DNA of 64,000 bases from an uncultured Bryobacteraceae bacterium (GTDB lineage: Bacteria; Acidobacteriota; Terriglobia; Bryobacterales; Bryobacteraceae): positions 62,001-126,000 of the forward strand of contig CALDSU010000008.1 in assembly GCA_937924525.1 (NCBI GenBank). The letters run 5' to 3'. The translations under genes and the position numbers were made by a program. The notes under the pieces were generated by a model. It saw nothing but the letters and a program-made list of their open reading frames with translations. It searched no databases and was not told where the DNA came from. Shown one piece after another: positions 51,797 to 60,620 of the stretch (the first letter of the stretch is position 1; each line of letters begins with the position of its first letter).

Positions 51797-52953
51797 TTGC
51801 GGTCCGGATCTCCGGCCGGGCGGCCGCACGCATCCGTTCCGGGCACTGCTGGGTTTACGCCAGCGAAGTGACCGATCGCGCCGCCGCGCAACCCGGCGAC
51901 CTGGTCCGTGTCCTCGACGAACGGGGCCGCCCGCTCGGCCTGGCGCACTTCAGTTCCACCTCTCAAATTACGCTCCGCGTGCTCTCGACTCGGCAAGAGG
52001 CGGTCGGAGCGGAATTTTTTGTAACCCGGATGCGGGCGGCGGCGGATCTCCGCCGCCGGCTGGTTTCCGGCGCCGACGCCTTCCGCTGGGTCCATGCGGA
52101 GGCCGACCTGCTCCCCGGCTTGATCATCGACCGCTATGCCCGCTGGCTGGTCGTGCAGACGCTGAGCCAGGGCATGGACCGGTCGCTCGACTGGATTCTG
52201 GACGCCTGTGAGACGCTGGCCGAGCCCACCGGCATCCTCCTGCGCAACGACGTCGCGGTGCGCGCCAAGGAAGCCTTGCCCCTGGAGGTGCGCGTCGCCC
52301 GCGGCCAGGTGCCCGCTACGGTCGAAATCGAACTGAACGGCTTCCGCCTGGAAGCAAACCTGCGCTCCGGCCAGAAGACCGGCATCTACCTGGATCAGCG
52401 GGAGAACTACCTGGCGGCGGCTCGCTATGGTTTCGGGCGCGCGCTCGATTGCTTCACGTCCACCGGCGGCTTCGCGCTACACCTGGCCGCGCACTGCGAG
52501 AGAGTGGAAGCCGTCGACAGTTCTGAAGCGGCCCTGGCCACGGCCCGGCGCAACGCCGCGGCCAACGGGATTCTGAATGTCGAGTGGCGGGAGGCCGATG
52601 TCTTCGACTTGCTCGCCGGGCATGCGGGCGCCCGCCGCCATTTCAATACGGTGGTGCTCGACCCTCCGGCGTTCGCCAAGTCGCGCGCCAACCAGGAGGC
52701 GGCGCTGCGCGCCTATAAAGACCTCAACCTCCGCGCCCTTCGCCTGCTGGGACCGGGCGGCGTGTTGATTACCTGTTCCTGCTCCTTTCACGTCAGCGAA
52801 GCCGATCTGCTGGAAACGGTCGCCGCGGCCGCGCTGGATTCCGGCAAGATCCTGCGCGTGCTCGACCGGCGCGCGCAGGCCTCCGATCATCCGATTTTGC
52901 TGACCGTCCCGGAAACCCACTACCTGAAGTGTCTGATCCTCCAGGTGGTGTAA
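51793..52953 (+). CDS. RlmI-family rRNA cytosine-C5 methyltransferase (PUA + SAM-MTase)
   Basis: A 386-residue class I methyltransferase of the RlmI type, which methylates a cytosine of 23S rRNA. Residues ~1-75 are a PUA domain (VRISGRAAARIRSGHCWVYA); ~190-380 the Rossmann fold, with LDCFTSTGGFALHLAAHC as SAM motif I, VVLDPPAFAKS as the catalytic DPP motif and GGVLITCSCSFHVS as the second Cys region. The TTG at 51793 gives the usual short N-terminus and overlaps the htpX stop. Longer open frame upstream lies within htpX and is rejected. Exact target site is not certain from sequence. Confidence 0.87.
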   Translation: MIAVRISGRAAARIRSGHCWVYASEVTDRAAAQPGDLVRVLDERGRPLGLAHFSSTSQITLRVLSTRQEAVGAEFFVTRMRAAADLRRRLVSGADAFRWVHAEADLLPGLIIDRYARWLVVQTLSQGMDRSLDWILDACETLAEPTGILLRNDVAVRAKEALPLEVRVARGQVPATVEIELNGFRLEANLRSGQKTGIYLDQRENYLAAARYGFGRALDCFTSTGGFALHLAAHCERVEAVDSSEAALATARRNAAANGILNVEWREADVFDLLAGHAGARRHFNTVVLDPPAFAKSRANQEAALRAYKDLNLRALRLLGPGGVLITCSCSFHVSEADLLETVAAAALDSGKILRVLDRRAQASDHPILLTVPETHYLKCLILQVV

Positions 52954-53022
52954 TCCCCGTGGGTCGCCGGCCGCCCGCATCGAACCTGATCTCGGCGCCC
53001 CGTGGGGCATGTCGCGGCTCGC

Positions 53023-53172
53023 CGGTCGCGGCGCGGCGCGGAGCGCGATCCGTCCAAGTCACGCTCCGAGCCACAAGCGGTAGCGAGTGGCCCGGCGTCG
53101 GGGTTGCGACCGCGGCAGGCCCGCAGCAGGCCGGCTCCCTCCCGGTCGCGGCTCCGCGGTCGCGGCGCGGCG
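53023..53172. repeat. Two 16-bp direct repeats in a convergent gap
   Basis: CGGTCGCGGCGCGGCG occurs at 53023-53038 and again at 53157-53172, in the 226-bp gap between the convergent methyltransferase and cNMP-binding genes. Partial copies (CGGTCGCGGCTCCG) lie just before the second. This is low-complexity GC-rich sequence without a clear terminator shape; significance is doubtful. Confidence 0.4.
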
Positions 53173-53179
53173 GGTTACT

Positions 53180-54052
53180 TCACCGCTGCAAGGATACGGC
53201 GCGGGGTCCGATCCGCAGCGTCACGTCGTCTTCCGGGCGGATCGCCACGCCCAGGTACTGGACGGGCCGGTCCGCGCTGGCATGGAAGACGCGCAGCGAG
53301 AACTCTCCCGGCGCCGAAGCCTTGATACGCAGGGACGCGGGCTCGCCGGCCGGGAAGAGGTAGACTTTCACGTCCCCCACGCTCCACCAGTCGGCCGCCT
53401 GCTCGGTGAGGCCGTGGACGGGGCAGCCCAGCACCGCCACCGAGAACCTCGTCATCGCCTTCATGGTATAGAGGCTGGAAAACGCCTCGAGCAGCGCTTT
53501 TTCAATCCGTTTCTTGGTCCCCTCCTCCGCGGCGGAGGCCGGCGGCGCGCTCCCGTTATTGGAGGGCGCCGACGGGGCCGTCTGGACAGGCGCCGCGCCG
53601 GCATCCGCCGGCGCCGCGGGTGGCGCCGCAGGCGCAGCGCTGAGTTTTTCATTGGCCACCCGCAGCCGTTCCGCCAGCACTCGCGCCATCCGGATGGGAA
53701 TCTCCGGGTACTTGTTCATGAGCTTCACAAAACTGTCCCGGGTCAGCAACAGGCACTCGGTATCCTCGGTCGCCGTGACCGTCGCCGAGCGAGGCTTGTT
53801 GTCGAGCAGCGACATCTCGCCAAAAGATTGCTCCGGCCCCAGTTCCGCCAACTGGGTTTTCTTGCCTGCCTGCTCGCGGTCCACGCGGACGTGGCCGCGC
53901 GAAATCACGTAGACGCCCAAGCCCATCTCCCCCTGGCGGACGATCGTTTCGTTTTTGGTGTATTGCCGCATGATGCAGGCATCGGCAATCCGCTTCAGGA
54001 TCCGCTCGTCCAGCCCGGAGAAAAAGTCGATTTTGGTGATGAGCTCTTTCAT
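53180..54052 (-). CDS. Cyclic-nucleotide-binding-domain protein without DNA-binding domain
   Basis: A 290-residue protein. Residues ~10-125 are a cNMP-binding domain (IKRIADACIMRQYTKNETIV, VRQGEMGLGVYVISRGHVRV, FGEMSLLDNKPRSATVTA with the phosphate-binding loop GEMSLLxxxPRSA). A Pro/Ala-rich linker (~140-185) follows, then a ~100-residue C-terminal domain (RIEKALLEAFSSLYTMKAMT, VAVLGCPVHGLTEQAADWWS) of unknown type; there is no Crp helix-turn-helix. It may sense a cyclic nucleotide and act on proteins. ATGA overlap with the upstream SRPBCC gene makes it the last gene of the long minus-strand operon. Confidence 0.78.
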   Translation of the reverse strand: MKELITKIDFFSGLDERILKRIADACIMRQYTKNETIVRQGEMGLGVYVISRGHVRVDREQAGKKTQLAELGPEQSFGEMSLLDNKPRSATVTATEDTECLLLTRDSFVKLMNKYPEIPIRMARVLAERLRVANEKLSAAPAAPPAAPADAGAAPVQTAPSAPSNNGSAPPASAAEEGTKKRIEKALLEAFSSLYTMKAMTRFSVAVLGCPVHGLTEQAADWWSVGDVKVYLFPAGEPASLRIKASAPGEFSLRVFHASADRPVQYLGVAIRPEDDVTLRIGPRAVSLQR

Positions 54053-54636
54053 TTCGTCCTATAGAAATGCGTCTTCCCCATGATCCAGATGCGGTAGCCG
54101 TCCGCCGCCTGCACCACATGGACCACACGTTTGCGCCGGGCAGGGGGAGCGCCCGCGATGGCCGCCGGCCCGGCCGGCGCCAGTGCTTCCTCCACCTCGT
54201 ACTTCGGCGTCGGCGGGGCGGTCCGCACCCTGGTCTTCAGCGCCTCCGCCGTCTGATTGAGCGACTTCTCCATCATCCGGCCGACCATGAACTTGGGCAC
54301 CAGCGCTCCGGCGTCCATTTCCATCTCGCCCACCACCACCGTGCCTGCTCCATCCGAGGCGTTCATCAACCGGAAAGAGCCCACGTAATCCTTGACGTCC
54401 TTTCCGCTGATCTTGCGGAAGGCGATGAACTGCGTCGGCGTAAGGTCGAACTCCAACCCCAGTTGGATCGTTTTCACGCTGGCCAGGGTCAGATCAACCT
54501 GCTTGACGTTGCCTTTGTCCAGACTGATCTTGGCCTCTTTGCACCCCGGGAACCATTCGTTCCAGCGATCGAAGTCGGCGATGATGCCGAATAGCCGTTC
54601 GCGCGGGGCGTCAATCTGAAAAACGCCTTTGGTCAA
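54049..54636 (-). CDS. SRPBCC-fold lipid-binding-type protein (COQ10/START-like)
   Basis: A 195-residue protein whose first ~145 residues are an SRPBCC helix-grip domain (GVFQIDAPRERLFGIIADFD, WNEWFPGCKEAKI, LGLEFDLTPTQFIAFRKISG, VVGEMEMDAGALVPKFMVGR), as in Coq10 and polyketide-cyclase-like proteins, which bind hydrophobic ligands such as quinones. A short basic tail follows. Start is TTG 54636 with GGAG five bases upstream. Its stop overlaps the cNMP gene start (ATGA). The gene 27 bp upstream encodes a second SRPBCC protein, so the pair may be a duplicated lipid carrier. Confidence 0.8.
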   Translation of the reverse strand: MTKGVFQIDAPRERLFGIIADFDRWNEWFPGCKEAKISLDKGNVKQVDLTLASVKTIQLGLEFDLTPTQFIAFRKISGKDVKDYVGSFRLMNASDGAGTVVVGEMEMDAGALVPKFMVGRMMEKSLNQTAEALKTRVRTAPPTPKYEVEEALAPAGPAAIAGAPPARRKRVVHVVQAADGYRIWIMGKTHFYRTK

Positions 54637-54663
54637 CCTGTCTCCTCACGCGTTTCCGCAGTC

Positions 54664-55218
54664 CTATTCGTCGATGGGGGTCAGCTTGTACCGCTTTCCC
54701 AGGAACCAGATCTCCAGGTAATCGTTCGTCTGGATGATCTCGAGAAACTTCCGCCCGCCGGCGTCCGCCATTTCGGAAGCGAACGCATTCACCCGCCCGG
54801 CCAGGGCGTCCAACAGGGCCTTCTGAATGAATTTCTGCGCCATGCCGGGGATCAGGATCCGCCAGTTGGTCAGCTCCATCTCCGTCCGCAGGGTGACGCG
54901 GGCGCCGTCGCCTTCCGGGGCCAGGTTCCATTGCACCCGGGTAATCGGCATGTGCCCGCTGATGCGACGGTGCAGCACCATTTCGTTGCGGGTGTGGATA
55001 CATTCCACGGTCAGCCTGGCGCCTGCCGGCTTGTCGAAGCCGAATTCGGCGATGGCCAGTTCCTCGCCCTCCCGCACCAGCAGCTTGGAGTGGTTGGTCA
55101 GCGGGAACCACTCCAGGTAGTTGTCGTAGTCCGTCAGGATCTCGTAGACGGTTGACACTTCCGCCGCCACGGTCAGGCTCGCCGGAGCGAGCGGGGTGAG
55201 CTGTTTCAGCTTCCACAC
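54664..55218 (-). CDS. SRPBCC-fold lipid-binding-type protein (COQ10/START-like)
   Basis: A 184-residue protein filled by one SRPBCC domain: SLTVAAEVSTVYEILTDYDN, YLEWFPLTNHSKLLVREGEE, RRISGHMPITRVQWNLAPEG, RVTLRTEMELTNWRILIPGM. The DYDxYLEWFP motif equals DFDRWNEWFP in the next gene, supporting common origin. The GTG start at 55218 lies eight bases after the degenerate UbiB gene; no strong ribosome site is seen, so translation may depend on coupling. Probably binds an isoprenoid or acyl lipid made or moved by this operon. Confidence 0.78.
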   Translation of the reverse strand: MWKLKQLTPLAPASLTVAAEVSTVYEILTDYDNYLEWFPLTNHSKLLVREGEELAIAEFGFDKPAGARLTVECIHTRNEMVLHRRISGHMPITRVQWNLAPEGDGARVTLRTEMELTNWRILIPGMAQKFIQKALLDALAGRVNAFASEMADAGGRKFLEIIQTNDYLEIWFLGKRYKLTPIDE

Positions 55219-55225
55219 AGTAAAA

Positions 55226-56803
55226 CTATTCTATGCGCGAGACGATCCAAAATAACGCAGCCGCGGCGCACCCGGCAACGGCGGACCAGAGAATCTGCCA
55301 GGAGCCCGTTACGCTGGAGGCCAGCCGCAGGCTGATCAGGAATCCAACCAGCAACATCCCCAACAGGACCCGGTGTCGCACCGTCCGGCGGATCTTGCGG
55401 GCCTCCTCCGGCGGCGTCTGCAGGTCCACGCCGACCGCCACTTCATTCTGCCGCACTTGGTCCGCCAAACGGCTGGCCTGTCGCAATCCCTCGAAAAGCA
55501 GGAGACCGGCGCCGATCAGCCAGTCCGACGCCACCTCCCGCGAAAACAAATCGCTGGTCCTCGTCCGCAGCAGGCGGCTGAGTACGGGCCATTGCGCTTC
55601 CGCCAGCGCGTCCGCGATCCGGCCCTCATCGGGCCGGGCCAACTCCGCGTTCCAGTATCCCACGGCCACCAGGTTGCGGTGCAGGATGTCAAGGAATAGT
55701 GGCTGCGGCAGGTCCAGCCGTTTCAAGGCCCTCCAGTTGCTCTCGAAAATCGCCGCAACCGGCGGGAACTGGACGTTCACCTTCAGTTCCGGCTCCAGGT
55801 TGGAGAGGGCGTCCAGCAACCGCGATTCGTAGTGGAGCGCGGTGCGCCCGTACGCCAGCTTGACCAGTTGGTGCGCCGCGGTGGGCGCGTCGGAAGCGAG
55901 CACTGCGGAGACGTATTTCAGGCAGGCGCCGGCCAGGGCGGCGGGAATGCCCAGAAACCGCTCGACGCGCCGCACCGCCAAACGCCCGTCCGGCTTCAGC
56001 ACCAGCGCCTCGGGGTCCAGATCGGCATCTAGCGCGGCCAGGCAGCAAACCTGTTCGAGGACGCACTCCGCCAGGCGCCGGACGGCCTCGGGGGACTGGC
56101 GAGCCAGCAACTTGAGAAGGGGTTCGCCCTCCACCCATTCGAATACCAGGAAGTCCCGCGTCGAAAGGCCGGCAACCAGTTTTGGGTACTCCACCAGGGT
56201 CGGCGCGCTGGCGATGGATTCCAGGTAGGATCGTTCCCGGTCCAGGTCGCTCGAAAGGCGCATCCAAGCCCGGAATGCGGTGAACACTTCCGGCTGCAAG
56301 GCGCCACGGAACGAATCCGCCTCGATCAGCTTCAGATTCGCTTCCAGGGCGGCGAAGTCACCTTCGCCAAACGCTTCCCGGGCGAATTCCACGACGACGG
56401 GGCGTCCCTGGTGCACGGAACGGAAAGCGCAGCGCGCCGGCGTGCTCCAGCACGCGTCGGGCTCCAGCGCGTCCGCGAGGCCCGCCGCGGGACCTCCGCC
56501 CCGCCGCAGGCGCTCTGCGGCCTCCTCCACCGGCATGGGCGCTACCCGGGCGCGAAGGTCGCGCAGGCGCAGCAACGCCTCCGAACGCAACAGGTCCGAC
56601 CGCCAGACCAGGAAGCGCCCGAACGCCGCGTAGATCCCGCCCAATTCTTCCAAGGCATCCCGGAACCGGGACGGCCCCGGCAAGCGGGCTGCATGGCGCT
56701 CCGTCCGCCCGCCTGCAAACGAATTGCCGCGGAATCCAAAACGCCGGAGCACCTCCCGGGCTGCTGCGGGGCTTGCGCTGCGAATCGGTTCGGCTTGAGT
56801 CAA
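55226..56803 (-). CDS. Degenerate UbiB/AarF-like protein (predicted pseudokinase)
   Basis: A 525-residue paralogue of the UbiB-type kinase encoded two genes upstream. Overall plan matches, including the C-terminal membrane pair (VLLGMLLVGFLISLRLASSV, ILWSAVAGCAAAALFWIVSR), but the key motifs are lost: KFGQ is AAFGR, the A-rich [10 protein letters not shown] loop is ARCAFRSVH, the VAVKVQ lysine is Glu (VVVEFA), [10 protein letters not shown] is DADLDPEALVL, and VDFG is VERFLG. ATP binding and catalysis by the usual route look impossible. Start is TTG 56803 without clear ribosome site. It may scaffold or inhibit the active kinase at the membrane. Confidence 0.75.
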   Translation of the reverse strand: MTQAEPIRSASPAAAREVLRRFGFRGNSFAGGRTERHAARLPGPSRFRDALEELGGIYAAFGRFLVWRSDLLRSEALLRLRDLRARVAPMPVEEAAERLRRGGGPAAGLADALEPDACWSTPARCAFRSVHQGRPVVVEFAREAFGEGDFAALEANLKLIEADSFRGALQPEVFTAFRAWMRLSSDLDRERSYLESIASAPTLVEYPKLVAGLSTRDFLVFEWVEGEPLLKLLARQSPEAVRRLAECVLEQVCCLAALDADLDPEALVLKPDGRLAVRRVERFLGIPAALAGACLKYVSAVLASDAPTAAHQLVKLAYGRTALHYESRLLDALSNLEPELKVNVQFPPVAAIFESNWRALKRLDLPQPLFLDILHRNLVAVGYWNAELARPDEGRIADALAEAQWPVLSRLLRTRTSDLFSREVASDWLIGAGLLLFEGLRQASRLADQVRQNEVAVGVDLQTPPEEARKIRRTVRHRVLLGMLLVGFLISLRLASSVTGSWQILWSAVAGCAAAALFWIVSRIE

Positions 56804-56864
56804 GGAGGAACACGCGCCGCCGGCGGAGCCTCCGGTCCGCCGGCGGCCGGCCTTTTGGGGAAGG

Positions 56865-57266
56865 TTAGTTCTTGAGCGCTTCCGCCGCGGCCTGTGGCTC
56901 GGAAGAAGCCGACTCGCTCTTCGGCATCGCTTTGTTCACCAGGTCCGACAGGGAGTCGGTGGTCTTCTTCATCAGGTCCGCGGTCGTCGACATCATCTCG
57001 CGCGGGTCGAACGCCTGCATGTTCATCGCGTCGAACGACCGGTCCACGATGTCTTTCTGAACCTTCGTCATGCTGTCCAGCGTGGAGGTCTTGGCTTCGT
57101 CCATTTGCTTGGCCATGGCGTCCGTCATGGCGTCCAGCGCGTCCTTGAACTTATCCAGCGCGCTCTGCGTGTCCGCCGCCGCGCTGACGGCGTTTTGCAA
57201 CTGCTGCATGCCAAACAGCGTCATCGCGGCCGAGAACCGCATCATCGAGACGATCAGTTCCTGCAT
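56865..57266 (-). CDS. Phasin-like protein
   Basis: A 133-residue amphipathic helical protein. ATG 57266 has GAGGAGG nine bases upstream. It begins MQELIVSMMRFSAAMTLFGM, a helix with hydrophobic and aromatic face, and continues with phasin-type helices (LQNAVSAAADTQSALDKFKD, TDAMAKQMDEAKTSTLDSMT, MMSTTADLMKKTTDSLSDLV) and a short Ser/Ala/Glu tail. Phasins coat polyhydroxyalkanoate or lipid granules. It sits between the two UbiB-type genes. No PHA synthase is nearby, so its surface may be another neutral-lipid body. Confidence 0.7.
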   Translation of the reverse strand: MQELIVSMMRFSAAMTLFGMQQLQNAVSAAADTQSALDKFKDALDAMTDAMAKQMDEAKTSTLDSMTKVQKDIVDRSFDAMNMQAFDPREMMSTTADLMKKTTDSLSDLVNKAMPKSESASSEPQAAAEALKN

Positions 57267-57368
57267 TTCGTTTATCCTCCTCACCTAGTGTCCCACTGCG
57301 TTTGGTCGATGTGGCAAGCGGGCCCGACTTTGACTGAGCCTCCGGGGCGCCCGCACAGGGTGGCAGCT

Positions 57369-59030
57369 TCAGTGCGCCGCCAGCCGCTGCAAGAGCCGCA
57401 GCAGCCATACCGTCCATAATGCCAGAAAACCTCCGGCTACGATAGCTGGAAACCGCGGCGGAATCCAAAAGTCCGGCCCGGTGAACAGGCCGAGCGCCAG
57501 GGTGGCGACGGCCCACACGGCCGCGGCGGTAATCGCTCGCGACCTCAGCGCCGCGTCCTTGTCCCGGTGGTTGGCCACGCTGGCGTGAACTTGGAACTGC
57601 CTGCGCTCGAACAGGTTCAAGGCATGCAGCAGTCCTCCGGGACCCGTCTGGAGCCATAGCGCCAAGTCGGACATCATGGCCAGCGCGCCCCCGCGCGAAA
57701 ACACTTTTTTCCGCGCTTCTTCTTCCAGGTATTCCTCGACCACTCGCCGCAGCACCGCCGCCAGATCGAAGTCCGGAGCCAGCCGCGTCACCAGCCCGTC
57801 GGCCAGAATCGTCGACCGGATGTACTTGATCATCTCCCGGTCCACCAGCACGCCATAGTTCTGGCAGATCGACAGTAAGTCCATCATGGTCTTGGTGACG
57901 GTCACCCGGAAACGCACCCGGCCGGCGATGGCCGGTTCCGCGTACCAGTCGTCGCAAAGCTCGGCGATCCGTTTCCGCATGCCTTCCAAATCGGCGTCCG
58001 GACCCACGATGCAGATATTCAGAAACCCCTCGTAAATCGACTCCGGATTGCCGCTCGAGTACGCCAGCGTCAACTCGATCTGCTTGCGGCGCGCCTCCTG
58101 CGTCAGCGTGGCCACGATGCCGAAGTCCACGTAGCCCACCACGTTGTCCGGCAGGATCAGCAGGTTGGCCGGATGCAGGTCCGCATGGAACACGCCGAAC
58201 CGGAACGCGTCGCTCAGGAAATTCGAAATGACGTTCGCGCTGAACACGGCGGGTATGAAGCCCTTGTCGCGCAGCGCCTGCAAGCCGGCTTCATCGCCCG
58301 CCTCCACCATCCGCAGATAGGTCGAGACGCTCGGACCCTCCAGGAAATCCATGGTCAGCACGCGCGACCGAGTCAGGTCCCAATACACCTTGGGCACCCG
58401 CTCGGTCGGCGTGGACCGGGCGTTATCGCCGAGCAGTTGCGCGTAAGAGGCTTCGCGCCGGTAATCCAACTCGTCCTGGGTCCAGGTCGACAACTCCCGC
58501 ACCGGGTCCCGCATGAAGTAGAAACTCGTAATCCGGAAGAAAAAAATCAGCCGGACGAAGAACCTCAGCAGCGCGTTGTCCCGTTCAAAGATCGCGCGGA
58601 TTCCCGGACGCTGCACCTTGACCGCCACCGGCGTCCCGTCTTTCAGCCTGGCGCGGTGCACCTGGCCGATCGACGCGGACGCCACGGCGCGGTAGTCGAA
58701 CTCCGCGTAAATCTCGAGCGGCACGCCGTGCAACTCCTCGCGCATCACCTGCTCTACCTGCTCGGCGGGAAACTGCGGCACCCGGTCGAGCAGCGCCAGG
58801 AGCGAGTCGCAGTACTCTTTGGGCAGCGTGTCGATCTGCAGCGAGAGAATCTGCCCGAATTTCAGGAAGCTGCCGCCCAGCTCCTCGAATGCTTCCCGCA
58901 CCAGTTCCGGCCCGCGGGTATCCTGCTTGCGGAACCGCCGCCAGCCGTAGCGGGCGCCTTGCCGCAGCATGACGCGGCTCACCTCGAACAGGCGCGCGAG
59001 GTAAGACGTGGAGGAAACCAGGGTGGCCAA
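57369..59030 (-). CDS. UbiB/AarF (ABC1/ADCK) family protein kinase-like ATPase
   Basis: A 553-residue member of the atypical kinase family needed for quinone and other isoprenoid-lipid biosynthesis or transport. All motifs are present: [20 protein letters not shown] (KxGQ), [14 protein letters not shown] (A-rich loop), [11 protein letters not shown] (Lys), [13 protein letters not shown] (ExD), [18 protein letters not shown] (catalytic) and VGYVDFGIV (metal Asp). Two C-terminal spans ([16 protein letters not shown] and [18 protein letters not shown]) anchor it. Start TTG 59030 is uncertain. It is 33 bp after the epimerase-acyltransferase gene. The presence of a degenerate paralogue downstream is unusual. 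Confidence 0.92.
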   Translation of the reverse strand: MATLVSSTSYLARLFEVSRVMLRQGARYGWRRFRKQDTRGPELVREAFEELGGSFLKFGQILSLQIDTLPKEYCDSLLALLDRVPQFPAEQVEQVMREELHGVPLEIYAEFDYRAVASASIGQVHRARLKDGTPVAVKVQRPGIRAIFERDNALLRFFVRLIFFFRITSFYFMRDPVRELSTWTQDELDYRREASYAQLLGDNARSTPTERVPKVYWDLTRSRVLTMDFLEGPSVSTYLRMVEAGDEAGLQALRDKGFIPAVFSANVISNFLSDAFRFGVFHADLHPANLLILPDNVVGYVDFGIVATLTQEARRKQIELTLAYSSGNPESIYEGFLNICIVGPDADLEGMRKRIAELCDDWYAEPAIAGRVRFRVTVTKTMMDLLSICQNYGVLVDREMIKYIRSTILADGLVTRLAPDFDLAAVLRRVVEEYLEEEARKKVFSRGGALAMMSDLALWLQTGPGGLLHALNLFERRQFQVHASVANHRDKDAALRSRAITAAAVWAVATLALGLFTGPDFWIPPRFPAIVAGGFLALWTVWLLRLLQRLAAH

Positions 59031-59063
59031 CGCTCAAATGTACCAGAACGGGCGGCGAGGCCT

Positions 59064-60620
59064 TCAGGAAGCCGTGCTCCGCAAGGGCACGGCGAAAGGC
59101 TCCGCCGGCGGCGCGGTGCCGTCCAGCACCCGGCCCCAGAACCAACTCTTGCGCTTCAACCGCATGTCGTCGACGTTGCGCTGGACAATGTGCTGGACGT
59201 GGCGGGCGAATTCCCGAACCAGCCGCGCGTTCTCCGCGTCCGCGGGCTTCAGCCCTTCCAAGGGCACCGGCGCCAGCATGCGCACATGCCACTTCACCGG
59301 CAGCGGCACCGGCGCCAGCGGAAACATCGGCGCGATGGGCAGGTAGGGCCAGCCGTAAGTCTTCGAGATCCAACTCGAATCGACCCGGCCGATAATCGGA
59401 AAAATCTCCGTGTGGCCCACCACCGCGCACGGAATCACCGGCGTCTGAAACTCGATCGCCAGCTTGGCGAAGGCGCTCTTGGAAAAATCGCGCAATTGGT
59501 GCCAGCGCCGGTAAGGCGAGAACGCGCCCCGGATCCCTTCGGGGAAAATGCCCACCAGTTCCTCCCGCTCGAAAAGCAGTTGCGCGTTCACCTGGTTGGC
59601 GATCACCCCTCCCAGCTTCGTCAGGAAATTGCTCAGAAACGGCATCCGCAGCAGCGCGGGGATGATCAGGAAGCGGATAATCCGGCCGGTGTTCCAGTAG
59701 GTCAAGTACAGGTGCATCACCGCGTCCAGCGGCATGAAGCCCCGGTGATTACTGACAAACATCGCCCGGCCCTGCCTGGGCAAATGCTCATAACCTTCCG
59801 CATCGATTCGCCAATACGCCCGGCGCAACAACCGGAACCAGCCGCTCCAAGCGTGGATGTACCCGATGTCCAGGCCGAAATCGTCGTAGCGGTCGGCCAG
59901 CAATTCGGGGCGCGCGCCCCGCTTGGCGACCAGGAAACGCCGCAACGCTTCCACGCTGGAGCACTCGGGCGTGAACCCCAATTCGCGGGCGGCGCGTTCG
60001 CCGGATACCGTCCAGTTGTATTCCACCGCCAGCCGGGCGGCGCCTCCGGGCAGCGCGATCCGCTCCGTGCCGGCCGCACGGTACGCCTTCTTCAAAGGAA
60101 TCGCGCCGCCGCCGGCGATGTTGAAAACGCCGGTGGCTCGCGACTCCGCCGCGGCCAGAAAAGCCCGCGCGGCATCCTCCAGCGTGAGGAATTGGAGATT
60201 CGGATCCCGCCCCGGCCGGGCGAACCCGATTTGGCCCGCCAGTTGGCGGACCACGTAGTCGCCTTCCTCGGGCGCCAGCAGATTCGCCAGGCGCAGCACG
60301 GCGGCGTTCGGGAACGCGAGCGCCCGCGCTTCGGCCCGCAGCCATTTCTGTTCCGGGGCGCGCGGGTCGAGCAGCGACACCCGCTCCTCGGTCATCATCC
60401 CCGGGTTCTTGTCGCTGGAACCGTACACGTACGCGGTGCTGCGCTGCACCAGGCGTTCCAGCCCCGGCGTGGCCAGCGCCGCCTCCACCTGCTCCGCCGA
60501 CAGACAAATGGCGCAGGCCGCCGGCTGCCCCTCCCCGGCCAGCGTCCACCCTTTCCGCTCCGCCGCCTGCGCGATGGCCCGGCGCAACGGACCATCCGGT
60601 CCGGCCAGCGCAATTCTCAT
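59064..60620 (-). CDS. Fusion of NAD-dependent epimerase-like and acyltransferase domains
   Basis: A 518-residue two-domain protein. Residues ~1-215 are a shortened NAD(P)-binding epimerase/reductase (MRIALAGPDGPLRRAIAQAA, STAYVYGSSDK, AAVLRLANLLAPEEGD, GVFNIAGGGAIPLKK); the GxxGxxG and YxxxK features are incomplete. Residues ~225-490 are an LPLAT/DAGAT-type acyltransferase with MFVSNHRGFMPLDAVMHL (H-x6-D) and GIFPEGIRGAF (FPEG). Such acyltransferases acylate glycerol lipids or alcohols. ATGA overlap with the TetR gene. The fusion may tie a reductive step to esterification of the product. Confidence 0.82.
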   Translation of the reverse strand: MRIALAGPDGPLRRAIAQAAERKGWTLAGEGQPAACAICLSAEQVEAALATPGLERLVQRSTAYVYGSSDKNPGMMTEERVSLLDPRAPEQKWLRAEARALAFPNAAVLRLANLLAPEEGDYVVRQLAGQIGFARPGRDPNLQFLTLEDAARAFLAAAESRATGVFNIAGGGAIPLKKAYRAAGTERIALPGGAARLAVEYNWTVSGERAARELGFTPECSSVEALRRFLVAKRGARPELLADRYDDFGLDIGYIHAWSGWFRLLRRAYWRIDAEGYEHLPRQGRAMFVSNHRGFMPLDAVMHLYLTYWNTGRIIRFLIIPALLRMPFLSNFLTKLGGVIANQVNAQLLFEREELVGIFPEGIRGAFSPYRRWHQLRDFSKSAFAKLAIEFQTPVIPCAVVGHTEIFPIIGRVDSSWISKTYGWPYLPIAPMFPLAPVPLPVKWHVRMLAPVPLEGLKPADAENARLVREFARHVQHIVQRNVDDMRLKRKSWFWGRVLDGTAPPAEPFAVPLRSTAS

